Shown one piece after another: positions 15,591 through 23,281 of a DNA stretch of 29,579 nt (position 1 is the first letter of the stretch; each line of letters starts with the position of its first letter). The stretch spans positions 1-29,579 of the forward strand of contig JBBSEF010000034.1 in NCBI GenBank assembly GCA_038240015.1, written 5' to 3'. The notes beneath the pieces are model-generated. The model worked only from the letters and a program-made list of their open reading frames with translations. It was not told the origin of the DNA and ran no database searches. The translations under genes were made by a program, and so were the position numbers. The DNA comes from CAHJXF01 sp038240015 (GTDB taxonomy: Bacteria > Pseudomonadota > Gammaproteobacteria > Burkholderiales > Burkholderiaceae_D).

Positions 15591-16451
15591 CTACGCGTTG
15601 ATCGCGCGAACGATCCAGATCGACGCCGGAAGCGGTACCGTATCGCCGACCAGCCGCTCCACCAGCATCGCGCGGATCGCCGCGCGCGCGGCCGTCTGCA
15701 GCTCCGCGGGCTGCCCATCTAGCGCACGGCTTGCGGGCCCGACGCCGGTCGCGGTGTCCGTCGCGCCGTCGATGCCTTGCCCGTTCGCGATGTCGAGCGT
15801 CAGATCGAAGGCCTCGAATTCGACCGACGAGAACCCCGCACCAGCCAGGATGCCGCGCACACGTGCCTCAGACTGGAACGCGAACGGGCCGGGCGCGTCC
15901 GGCCCCAAGTCAGGCAACTTCGGCACGTGCTTGTACGCTTCCTGCAGCGCCAGCATCAGCCAGCCGTTGCGCTTGGGCTCGCGCCAGCACGCGAACGCGA
16001 CACGGCCACCCGGCCGCAACGCCCCACGCAGGTTCTTGAACGAACGCACTGGGTCTTCGAAGAACATCACTCCGAAGCGCGAGAACAACAGATCTGCGCC
16101 TGCCGGTGCGAACGGATGCACTGTAGCGTCGGCGAGCGCGAACTCCACCAGCACACCGGCGGGAATGCGCTGCCTTGCGCGTTCGAGCATCGGCGCGGAG
16201 ACATCGACGCCAAGCACGTGCCCGCCAGGCGCGACGCGGCGCGCGAGCTCGACGGACGTGTCGCCACAGCCGCAGCCGACGTCGACGACACGCTCGCCAG
16301 CGAGTGGCCTCGCGCGGTTATAGAGCGCCTTCGCAACCGGTGCGAGGATTGCATCCTGCGACTGCTGGCGCGCAAGCCAGCGCATTCCTGGCGGCCCATT
16401 CCAGTAGGCAATCTGTTCGGCGTTTGTCGAATCGGTCTGGGTCGGTGTCAT
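15591..16451 (-). CDS. SAM-dependent methyltransferase, UbiE/class I type
   Basis: This is a methyltransferase of about 286 residues. The S-adenosylmethionine-binding motif I is clear (VVDVGCGCGDTS), followed by an acidic residue in LGVDVS, an LADAT motif II and the LRPGGRVAFACW post-motif strand. The N-terminal YWNGPPGMRWLARQ segment is common in a soluble clade acting on small molecules. The substrate is unknown. I start at the ATG at 16451; a TTG at 16475 would add eight residues. It lies 273 bases downstream of the TonB-like gene on the same strand, too far to assume an operon. Confidence 0.87.
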   Translation of the reverse strand: MTPTQTDSTNAEQIAYWNGPPGMRWLARQQSQDAILAPVAKALYNRARPLAGERVVDVGCGCGDTSVELARRVAPGGHVLGVDVSAPMLERARQRIPAGVLVEFALADATVHPFAPAGADLLFSRFGVMFFEDPVRSFKNLRGALRPGGRVAFACWREPKRNGWLMLALQEAYKHVPKLPDLGPDAPGPFAFQSEARVRGILAGAGFSSVEFEAFDLTLDIANGQGIDGATDTATGVGPASRALDGQPAELQTAARAAIRAMLVERLVGDTVPLPASIWIVRAINA

Positions 16452-16594
16452 GGCGGTTTTCGAAGGAGATCGCAACGATCACCCGCACGGGCGATCCGCG
16501 AGATCTTACGGCGCAGTGGTGACGGGCCGTTAGCTTGCAGGAAAGCAGCCAGGGACGCACGTCAGCGTCTGGCCGATAGCCGACGATCTGATTT

Positions 16595-16611
16595 CGACCC
16601 AAGTCGGCAGT
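16595..16611. repeat. Possible third relative of the cyclase-flanking element
   Basis: CGACCCAAGTCGGCAGT matches the loop and right arm of the element at 11963 in 13 of 17 positions. It lies in the 16452-16724 gap, in which I see no gene. Confidence 0.25.
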
Positions 16612-16724
16612 CGTGCCGTCAAAAGAAGTCACGAACAGCGGACGTCGACCGGCGCGAGTGAATGGCCCCGCCGCGTTTCAAGCGCCACATGGCTGGCAGC
16701 CGACATGCATTGCTGCGCCGTCCA

Positions 16725-18521
16725 TTAGTACAGCCGGATCGCCCCGTCGAAGGTCCAGGTTCGTCGAATTTCGATCACATCGAAGTCGCGGGCCAATCCC
16801 GGCGGGAACGCTTGATAGTGCTCATGGCTTTGCACGATGCGGCGTATCGCGTCATCGATTTCGGGCGAACCACTCGAGAGAACGATGGTCATGGACTCCA
16901 CGGATCCGTCGCTTCGAATCGCCATCGTCACCATGGGATTGATGTGAGGGTACTTCTCCAGTTCGCGGACCACGTCGTATGGCGTGTTGAATTGGATCTT
17001 GCGGGCCATGGCTTCCGCGTACAGGACGAGTTCGGTATTGGGGTCGACGCGTCCGAACAACCGTCCTCGTCGTGCGGTGCTCAATGAATAGGGACGCCTG
17101 TCAGGCTGGCGCGTTGCAGTCGAGGCGGCTGCACGTTGCGCAGCTTCCGCATCCATCTGTCGCCCTGCCGCCCGACGCACCGCTTCCCGATGTTCTTCCT
17201 CCACTTTCGCGGCCTGCAAGCGCGTGGCCTCCTGTCGCTCGGCCTCCAACTGCGCGGCCTGGACTCGCGCGGCTTCCTGGCGAGTGGCCTCTGTCCGCGC
17301 CACTTCTTGCTGGGCGGCCTGCTGCGCGGCGTCCTTTCGTTCGGCCTCCAGCCGCGAGGCCTCGACCCGCACCGCTTCCCGACGAGCGACCTCCTGCTGC
17401 GTCACCTCTCGCCGGGCTGCCGCTTCCTGCGTCGCCTCGCGACGTTCTGCCTCCTCTTTCGCAGCCCGTAGTCGGAGGGCCTCCTGTCGTTCGACATCCA
17501 ACCGCGTGGCTTCGTCCCGCGCCGCTTGCTGGCGAGCGGCCTCCGTCTGCGCCACCTCGCGCTGGGCGGCCTGCTGCGCAGCGTCTCGTCGTTCGGCTTC
17601 CATCCGCGTGGCCTCGACCTGCGCGGCTTCCTGACGAGCAGCCTCCTGCTGCGCCATCTCGCGCCGGGCTGCCGCTTCCTGCGTCGCTTCCCGACGCTGC
17701 TCTTTCGCAGCCCGTAGTCGCAGGACCTCCTGTCGTTCGGCCTCCTCCAACCGCGCGGCCTCGACTTGCGCCGCCTCCTGACGCGCGGCCTCCTGCTGCG
17801 CCGCTTCTCGTCGAGCAGCCTTCTGCGCGGCTTCCTGTTGTTCGGTCTCCAGCCGCATAGCCTCGACCCGCGTCGCCTCCAACTGCTCCGGCCTCGAGGC
17901 GCCGAGCGTTGCTGCGAAGGCGGGCGATGGCTCCGGTGGACTGGGAGGCACGACCAACGCGGCCTCATCGGATCTCTCGACGGCGATCACGGTGCGCTCG
18001 GGAATCGGTGCGGGCGCCGCGTCGCTCGGCGCATGGACGCGCGATGGCGCTTTCGCATCGGCAGGACTGGCCGTGAAGTCCCGGTGGGGAATCGGCTCTG
18101 CCGTCTGATCACCCTTCGCCCCGATCGCGTCTGCCGTCAGTCGCCGAGGTGGCGTCGAGGACACGGATGGCGCGTCGGCGGGCCGAGGGGCAGGAGGCGG
18201 CTTGATCGGCACTGACCGCAACGGCTTCGCGACCGACCTGGCCGCCGGCTCGGACGCCTGGGCTTGCGGAGGAACGAGCACCACGCGCAACTCGGGCACT
18301 TCGATTCGTCGATCTTGCCAGGGGAAACCGAAGCGCGGAAACCCGAGCTCCTGCCCGCTGAAGTCCAGGTTCAGCAGCAGCGCATGACTCAGCAGCGAAA
18401 GCAAGAGTGAAAGCGCGAGTCGCCTGCGGTCACGGCGCGTGAGACGCCTCTGCCGCAGACCGCGGCCGGTGGCCCGGGAAGGTCGCATTGCCTCCGAGTC
18501 AGACGGGCGTGAACTCTCCAC
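16725..18521 (-). CDS. TonB-like energy transducer with a very long Ala/Glu/Arg-rich helical rod
   Basis: This 598-residue inner-membrane-anchored periplasmic protein has an arginine-rich cytoplasmic start (13-34) and one membrane helix (35-52) that contains SLLSH, matching the SxxxH motif by which TonB contacts ExbB. A proline-rich segment follows (about 83-200), then an alanine/glutamate/arginine helical rod (213-465) with nested repeats. The C-terminal TonB-type domain (about 493-598) contains MAIRSDGSVESM and a final TWTFDGAIR strand. It would couple the proton gradient to outer-membrane receptors, or act like TolA. No exbB/exbD is visible nearby. The GTG at 18521 has GAGGTG 7 bases upstream. 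An ATG at 18488 has GGAGG only 2 bases away. Confidence 0.85.
   Translation of the reverse strand: MESSRPSDSEAMRPSRATGRGLRQRRLTRRDRRRLALSLLLSLLSHALLLNLDFSGQELGFPRFGFPWQDRRIEVPELRVVLVPPQAQASEPAARSVAKPLRSVPIKPPPAPRPADAPSVSSTPPRRLTADAIGAKGDQTAEPIPHRDFTASPADAKAPSRVHAPSDAAPAPIPERTVIAVERSDEAALVVPPSPPEPSPAFAATLGASRPEQLEATRVEAMRLETEQQEAAQKAARREAAQQEAARQEAAQVEAARLEEAERQEVLRLRAAKEQRREATQEAAARREMAQQEAARQEAAQVEATRMEAERRDAAQQAAQREVAQTEAARQQAARDEATRLDVERQEALRLRAAKEEAERREATQEAAARREVTQQEVARREAVRVEASRLEAERKDAAQQAAQQEVARTEATRQEAARVQAAQLEAERQEATRLQAAKVEEEHREAVRRAAGRQMDAEAAQRAAASTATRQPDRRPYSLSTARRGRLFGRVDPNTELVLYAEAMARKIQFNTPYDVVRELEKYPHINPMVTMAIRSDGSVESMTIVLSSGSPEIDDAIRRIVQSHEHYQAFPPGLARDFDVIEIRRTWTFDGAIRLY
17127..17885 (-). 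repeat. Nested repeat array encoding the helical rod of the TonB-like protein
   Basis: Short EAARQEA-type 7-residue (21-bp) units are arranged in a larger repeat of 82-84 residues. Copy A is residues 262-343 (17493-17738), copy B is 344-427 (17241-17492), and a partial copy C starts at 428. Each begins ERQE.LRLRAAK (ERQEATRLQAAK in C) and shares an ERRDAAQQAAQ-like core. Indel-free 252-bp duplication is the simplest origin. Confidence 0.8.
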
Positions 18522-18670
18522 CAGGCAGCACCTCAGCGTGTCAGCGGTTGCGCGAGCACCCCGATCCTATCGAGTTTGTTCGCCGCGAATCTCCGAGGCA
18601 AGCGAGTTTGTACGACTACGATTTTGCCACCCGGTCTGTTGCACCACCTGATTTCGCGGTCGAATGTTCA

Positions 18671-18688
18671 TAATGCAGAATTGCATTA
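18671..18688. promoter_or_regulatory. Perfect palindrome upstream of vapBC, candidate antitoxin operator
   Basis: TAATGCA and TGCATTA are perfect 7-bp inverted arms around a 4-bp GAAT centre, 35 bases before the antitoxin ATG. CATAAT overlapping its left edge could be a -10 box. VapB/AbrB antitoxins usually repress their own promoter through such a site. Confidence 0.6.
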
Positions 18689-18722
18689 CCATGCGAATTG
18701 CCGAAACGATGCGGAGAATGCC

Positions 18723-18974
18723 ATGATCATCTTGACGGTGACCGAACGGGGGCAGGTGACGTTCAGAAAAGACGTGCTGCAGCACCTGGGCATCGAACCG
18801 GGGGAAAAGATCGAACTCGATTTGCTGCCGGACGGCCGGGGCTTGATCAAGGCAGCACGGTCAACCGAAACGATAGACCGCTTCATCGGCTTGCTCGCGG
18901 GCCACACCGGCAGGGTCGCGACCATTGAAGAAATCAACGAGGCGGCGGCGCTTGGTTGGGCCGGCAAGAAATGA
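18723..18974 (+). CDS. vapB: VapB-type antitoxin (AbrB/SpoVT swapped-hairpin DNA-binding domain)
   Basis: This 83-residue protein has an N-terminal AbrB-like domain (MIILTVTERGQVTFRKDVLQ, then GIEPGEKIELDLLPDGRGLIKA). A C-terminal tail (about 50-83) would wrap the toxin. It neutralises the VapC nuclease and probably represses the operon via the palindrome just upstream. The ATG at 18723 is chosen because GGAG lies 6 bases before it and the domain starts there, although the frame is open further upstream. Its stop overlaps the toxin start (ATGA), the usual arrangement for coupled translation. Confidence 0.93.
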   Translation: MIILTVTERGQVTFRKDVLQHLGIEPGEKIELDLLPDGRGLIKAARSTETIDRFIGLLAGHTGRVATIEEINEAAALGWAGKK

Positions 18975-19366
18975 AGGTCGTTGTCGATACCAGCGTGCTG
19001 ATTCGCGCTGTGGTGGGCGACGACCCCGCGCAATCGCGCGTGGCCGCGAAGATCCTGACCGATGCCGAATTGATCGCGGTCGCGCTGCCTTGCCTGTGTG
19101 AGTTCGTGTGGGTGCTTCGCAAGGTCTATGGCTTCCCGTCCTCCGACGCAGCCACCGCAATCCGCGCTCTGCTTGCCGCTGCCAACGTGGAAATGAACAG
19201 GGCCGCAGCAGAGGCCGGCCTGTCCGTGCTCGATTCGGGCGGCGACTTCGCCGATGGCGTCATGGCCTACGAAGGAAACTGGCTCGGCGGGGAAACCTTC
19301 GTTTCCTTCGACAAGCAGGCGGTCGTTCTCCTCGCCGCACAGGGGCAAGCAGCGCGTCTTTTATGA
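18971..19366 (+). CDS. vapC: VapC-type PIN-domain toxin ribonuclease
   Basis: This 131-residue PIN-domain protein has the acidic metal-binding residues in place: D6 (VVVDTS), E44 (LCEFVWVL), D92/D95 (GDFADG) and D114 (SFDK). VapC toxins cut specific RNAs, often initiator tRNA or 23S rRNA, when the antitoxin is degraded. All catalytic positions appear intact, so it is likely functional. It overlaps the antitoxin gene by 4 bases. The next gene starts 28 bases later with its own strong ribosome site. Confidence 0.93.
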   Translation: MKVVVDTSVLIRAVVGDDPAQSRVAAKILTDAELIAVALPCLCEFVWVLRKVYGFPSSDAATAIRALLAAANVEMNRAAAEAGLSVLDSGGDFADGVMAYEGNWLGGETFVSFDKQAVVLLAAQGQAARLL

Positions 19367-19394
19367 ATCTTCGATCGAACCATCAAGGAGACGC

Positions 19395-20336
19395 ATGCGC
19401 CTGAGCACCGATGCGAAGGGCGTCTATCCGATCGCACCCACGCCCTTCTTCGACGACGGCTCGATCGACACTTCGAGCATCGATCGCCTGATCGATTTCT
19501 ACCTGTCGTGCGGTTCCACCGGCATCACGGTGCTCGGTCAACTCGGCGAAGCGCCCAAGCTCGAGCACGCCGAAGCGATCGCGGTCGCGCGGCAGTTCAT
19601 CGCTCGCGCCCATGCGTTGCCGGTGATCGTCGGCGTGTCCGCACCGGGTTTCGCGGCGATGCGCGCCTTGACGCGCGACGCGATGGACGCGGGCGCGGCA
19701 GGCGTGATGATCGCGCCGCCCAGCACGCTGCGCACCGACGAGCAGATCGCGGGCTACTACCGGCAGGCGGTCGAAGCGATCGGCGGCGATGTGCCGTTCG
19801 TGATCCAGGACTATCCGCTGACCTTCTCGGTGCAGATGACGCCCGCGGTGATTCGTCGCATCGTGATCGAGAACGAGAGCTGCGTGATGTTGAAGCACGA
19901 GGACTGGCCCGGTCTCGAGAAGATCACGGCGCTGCGCGCGTTCGAGCGGGACAAATCGATGCGGCACATCGCGATCCTCACTGGCAATAACGGCCTGTTC
20001 CTCGACTACGAGATGGAGCGCGGCGCCGATGGTGCGAACACCGGCTACTGCTTCCCCGATATGTTGTGCGACCTCGTACGGCTATCGTCCGAGGGCAGGC
20101 GCGAAGAGGCACACGATCTCTTCGATGCGCATCTGCCGTTGTTGCGTTACGAGCAGCAGCCCGGCGTGGGCCTCGCGGTGCGCAAGTACGTGTTGATGCG
20201 GCGAGGCCTGCTCGCGTCGGACGCGCAACGCAAGCCGGCCGCGAGCCTGTCGTCGATCGCGCGCAACGAAGTCGAGCATCTGTTGACGCGGCTTGCGCGG
20301 CACGATCCGCGCGCCGCGTTGCCGGGCCTCGGCTAG
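19395..20336 (+). CDS. DapA-superfamily (dihydrodipicolinate synthase/N-acetylneuraminate lyase) enzyme
   Basis: This 313-residue TIM-barrel class I aldolase/dehydratase has the Schiff-base lysine at K167 (VMLKHEDWPG) and the catalytic tyrosine at Y140 (VIQDYPL). GVYPIAPTPFFDDGSID at the N-terminus is the family start. The GTTGE motif of true lysine-pathway synthases reads GQLGE (48-52), so pyruvate/aspartate-semialdehyde condensation is unlikely. A sugar-acid or 2-oxo-acid lyase or dehydratase is more probable. AAGGAG lies 6 bases before the ATG at 19395, and the longer open frame upstream is not used. It is convergent with the LysR gene. Confidence 0.9.
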   Translation: MRLSTDAKGVYPIAPTPFFDDGSIDTSSIDRLIDFYLSCGSTGITVLGQLGEAPKLEHAEAIAVARQFIARAHALPVIVGVSAPGFAAMRALTRDAMDAGAAGVMIAPPSTLRTDEQIAGYYRQAVEAIGGDVPFVIQDYPLTFSVQMTPAVIRRIVIENESCVMLKHEDWPGLEKITALRAFERDKSMRHIAILTGNNGLFLDYEMERGADGANTGYCFPDMLCDLVRLSSEGRREEAHDLFDAHLPLLRYEQQPGVGLAVRKYVLMRRGLLASDAQRKPAASLSSIARNEVEHLLTRLARHDPRAALPGLG

Positions 20337-20364
20337 ACGACTTCGCGCTTGCCAGGATCGGTCG

Positions 20365-21270
20365 CTATGCGAAGGCGCGACGCCTGACGCCCGGCCGGTC
20401 GGAGCCCTGCGCCTTCGTCATCGCTCGCGCCAACGTGCGCAGTGCTCCCGCCGCCTGCGTTTCCTCTCCGGCTCGCCACACCATCGGCGTCACGATCTCT
20501 GAGAGCACCTTGGGCAATCGGTGTCGCGCGACTTCCGCACTGCGCACCGTCTCGAGCACCGATTCCGGTACGACCGCGATCCCGGTTCCCGACGCCACAC
20601 AAGCGACGATCGCGTGATACGAACCGAGTTCGAGCGTGCGCATCGCTTGCAGTCCGCTCTTGCCCAACCATCGCTGGATCACGCGCCGATAGGCGCAGCC
20701 GTTCGGAAATGCGATCACGGTCTCGTCGGCGACGTCGAGCGCGTGGCGCACCGGCCGATGTGCGAGCGAGGTGATCAGCACCAGCCGCTCGCGGAACATC
20801 GGGGCGTGCGCAAGCCGCGGGTCGCCCGGCGTTTCCGCGACGAAGGCGGCATCGAGCCGCCGCATGGAGACCGCCTCGACCAAGGCGTCGTTGGTGCCCG
20901 TCGTCAACTCGACGCCGACCTCGGGATAGCGGACGTGGAAGGCCGACAGGATCGCCGGAAGCCGGCTCGCGCTGGTGCTCTCGAGCGCGCCGAGCCGCAG
21001 CGTCCCACGTGGCGGTCCGCTGCCGACCGCGGCGCGCGCCTCGTCGGCCAGTTGCAGCAGGCGGTCGGCGTAGGCGAGCAGGCGTTCACCGTCCGGCGAC
21101 AGGTGCAGCCGTTGCCGGTCGCGATGGAATAGCTGCGCGCCCACCGATTGCTCGAGCTGCTTGATGCGCGTCGTGACGTTCGATTGCACGCGATGAAGGA
21201 CGCGCGCCGCGCGGACGATGCCGCCTTCGCGCGCGACCGCTCGAAAGATCACGAGATCGGACAAGTCCAT
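20365..21270 (-). CDS. LysR-family transcriptional regulator
   Basis: This 301-residue protein has an N-terminal winged helix-turn-helix (LVIFRAVAREGGIVRAARVLHRVQSNVTTRIKQLE; LysR signature to about residue 60) and a periplasmic-binding-protein-like effector domain (about 90-290). It reads divergently from the MFS carrier gene, with 126 bases between starts that include a long inverted repeat. It most likely controls that carrier and the gene after it in response to a small ligand; the ligand is unknown. The 28-base gap to the lyase stop holds no obvious terminator. Confidence 0.93.
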   Translation of the reverse strand: MDLSDLVIFRAVAREGGIVRAARVLHRVQSNVTTRIKQLEQSVGAQLFHRDRQRLHLSPDGERLLAYADRLLQLADEARAAVGSGPPRGTLRLGALESTSASRLPAILSAFHVRYPEVGVELTTGTNDALVEAVSMRRLDAAFVAETPGDPRLAHAPMFRERLVLITSLAHRPVRHALDVADETVIAFPNGCAYRRVIQRWLGKSGLQAMRTLELGSYHAIVACVASGTGIAVVPESVLETVRSAEVARHRLPKVLSEIVTPMVWRAGEETQAAGALRTLARAMTKAQGSDRPGVRRRAFA

Positions 21271-21342
21271 GCGAAACCTCCGCGTCGGGTACCGATCGTC
21301 GAGCGAGTCGGCCAGATCGAGCGATTCTCTTTCAAAGAATAA

Positions 21343-21374
21343 CTCTTTCTGAATTATTCATTATCCAGAAAGAG
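21343..21374. promoter_or_regulatory. Inverted repeat in the LysR/MFS divergent promoter
   Basis: CTCTTTCTG (21343-21351) and CAGAAAGAG (21366-21374) are perfect 9-bp arms around a 14-bp AT-rich centre. A weaker ATTCT-N7-AGAAT repeat lies next to it at 21324-21340. The patch is much more AT-rich than its surroundings. Position and symmetry suit a LysR regulator binding region. Confidence 0.6.
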
Positions 21375-21396
21375 ATGGTACGCCTACGATGAGCGC

Positions 21397-22620
21397 ATGG
21401 ACGACCAATCGAAACAGATGCGTGCCGCGCTCGTCGTCGCTGTCGGCCTCGCGAGCATGGCGGCCGCGATGGGCATCGGGCGCTTCGCGTTCACGCCGCT
21501 GTTTCCGCTGATGCAGGAGGCGCAGGGCCTGACATTGGCCGACGGCACCTGGCTTGCCGAGGCGAACTACCTCGGCTACCTGATCGGTGCCGCCGTTGGT
21601 CTGGCATGGCCGATGCGGCCCGGAACCGCAGCGCGCGCGGGTCTCGCGCTCGTCGCGCTCTCCACGCTGGCGATGGGATCGAGCGACGCGATGCTCGTAT
21701 GGTTCGCACTTCGGTGGCTGTCGGGCGTCGCGAGCGCATGGGTCTTGATCGGGACCTCGTCGTGGGCGCTGGGCCATCTCGCCGCAATCGGTCGTGCAGA
21801 CCTCGGAGGCTGGGTCTTCGCCGGCGTCGGATTCGGTATCGCGTTCGCCGGAATGGTCGGCCTTGTCACCGGCGTTCTTGCGGGCGACCCGGAGCGCGCC
21901 TGGCTCATGCTCGGCGCGATCAGTACCTGCGTCGCGGCCGCGACGTGGCGCGCGTTCGACTGGGCCGCGCCTTCAACCGCGCCTGCATCCACCGTACAAG
22001 CGCGCCGCGCGCCGGGGGCCGCGCCGGCGACCGAAATCGATCGCTCGTCCTGGATCCTCGTGGTCTGCTACGGCGCCTTCGGATTCGGCTATATCGTTCC
22101 CGCGACCTTCCTGCCGGCGGTCGCGCGCGCGATCGTCGCCGACCCCGCGGTCTTCGGCTGGACCTGGCCGGTGTTCGGCGTCGCGGCGGCTACGTCCACG
22201 ATCGCGGTCGCGGCGCTCACGACGCGCGCCGCCCCGCGTACCGTCGCGACCATCAGTCTGCTGGTGATGGCCGCGGGCGTCGCGGCGCCGATCGTTTACA
22301 TAAGCATTGCATCGCTGCTTTTCTCGGCGATCTGCGTCGGCGGAACCTTCATGGTGATGACGATGGCGGGCATGCAGGAAGCCCGACGGGTAGCGGCAGG
22401 ATCGGGATCGGATTCCGGATCACGCCTGATCGCCGGCATGACCGCGGCGTTCGCGCTCGGCCAGCTCGCCGGCCCCCTGCTCGCGCGCTCCGGGCCGTCT
22501 GCCGTCACCGCGATGCGCGTGCCCAGCATCGTCGCCGCGACCGTCCTGCTGATGGCCGCCCTGGTACTCGCGCTCGATCGACCGCGCGCGCCTGCTTCTT
22601 TCGTCGAAGGTCCGCATTGA
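21397..22620 (+). CDS. MFS transporter, YbfB/YjiJ family
   Basis: This 407-residue inner-membrane carrier has about twelve hydrophobic helices. The family signature is near the N-terminus: MGIGRFAFTPLFPLM (25-39), then LAEANYLGYLIGA. The loop after helix six (about 185-215) is Ala/Pro/Arg-rich. Members are uncharacterised major-facilitator carriers often regulated by a divergent LysR protein, as here. The substrate is unknown. The ribosome site before the ATG is poor. The next gene begins 11 bases after its stop. Confidence 0.9.
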   Translation: MDDQSKQMRAALVVAVGLASMAAAMGIGRFAFTPLFPLMQEAQGLTLADGTWLAEANYLGYLIGAAVGLAWPMRPGTAARAGLALVALSTLAMGSSDAMLVWFALRWLSGVASAWVLIGTSSWALGHLAAIGRADLGGWVFAGVGFGIAFAGMVGLVTGVLAGDPERAWLMLGAISTCVAAATWRAFDWAAPSTAPASTVQARRAPGAAPATEIDRSSWILVVCYGAFGFGYIVPATFLPAVARAIVADPAVFGWTWPVFGVAAATSTIAVAALTTRAAPRTVATISLLVMAAGVAAPIVYISIASLLFSAICVGGTFMVMTMAGMQEARRVAAGSGSDSGSRLIAGMTAAFALGQLAGPLLARSGPSAVTAMRVPSIVAATVLLMAALVLALDRPRAPASFVEGPH

Positions 22621-22631
22621 AGGAGCCGACC

Positions 22632-23201
22632 ATGGTCACAGAGCGCATGCCCCCGTTGCCGATCGCGGCCATGACTGAGCGACAGCGCGCCGCTGCCGAC
22701 GAGCTGACCGCGGGACCGCGCAAGGGCGTCAAGGGGCCCTTTATCGCGCTGATGCGCAGTCCCGAATTGATGGCGCGGCTGCAGAAGGTCGGTGAGTACC
22801 TGCGCTTCGAAAGCGCCATCCCGCCACGTCTGTCCGAGTTCGCGACACTGATCGTCGCGCGGCAATGGGCGCAACAGTTCGAGTGGGCAATCCACGTCCC
22901 GCTCGCGTTGAAGGCCGGCTGCGCGTCCGAAACCATCGCGGCCCTGGCCGAAAGCCGAAGGCCCGAGCGCATGTCGCGCGACGAAGCGATCGTGTACGAC
23001 TTCGCGATCGAATTGGCGCGGCATCGAGGTGTCGCCGATGCGACCTACGACGCCGCGTGCGGAGCCTTCGGAGAAGAGGGGATCGTCGACCTCGTCGCGA
23101 TTCTCGGTTACTTCGCGACCGTCTCGATGATCCTCAACGTCGCGCAGACACCGGCCGAACCGGGCAGCGAAGTCGATGCGTTGCCGCCGCTGCCGCGATG
23201 A
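22632..23201 (+). CDS. Carboxymuconolactone decarboxylase (CMD/AhpD-like) family protein
   Basis: This 189-residue all-helical protein matches the CMD family: RLSEFATLIVARQW, then EWAIHVPLALKAGC with the conserved Glu/Trp/His trio, and ILGYFATVSMILNV near the end. It lacks the CxxC of AhpD-type peroxidases, so a redox role is unlikely and a decarboxylase/lactonase-like role is possible. AAGGAG lies 7 bases before the ATG at 22632. Its position 11 bases after the MFS gene indicates co-transcription, so the carrier may import its substrate. Confidence 0.87.
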   Translation: MVTERMPPLPIAAMTERQRAAADELTAGPRKGVKGPFIALMRSPELMARLQKVGEYLRFESAIPPRLSEFATLIVARQWAQQFEWAIHVPLALKAGCASETIAALAESRRPERMSRDEAIVYDFAIELARHRGVADATYDAACGAFGEEGIVDLVAILGYFATVSMILNVAQTPAEPGSEVDALPPLPR

Positions 23202-23281
23202 ACGCAGCACCGGCGAGCCGTCCGAACCGACCGGCCTTGCTGACGATGCGTCGTCGATGCGCACATGCGCACGACCCTTCC

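Noticed and set aside
17072..17860. Proline/leucine-rich plus-strand frame opposite the TonB-like gene
   Set aside because: Its repeats are the mirror of the EAAR-type repeats on the coding strand; no ribosome site or family match.
23202..23281. TGCGCA-CA-TGCGCA repeat in the gap between convergent genes as a terminator
   Set aside because: The half-sites are self-palindromic and the loop is too short; no T-run.
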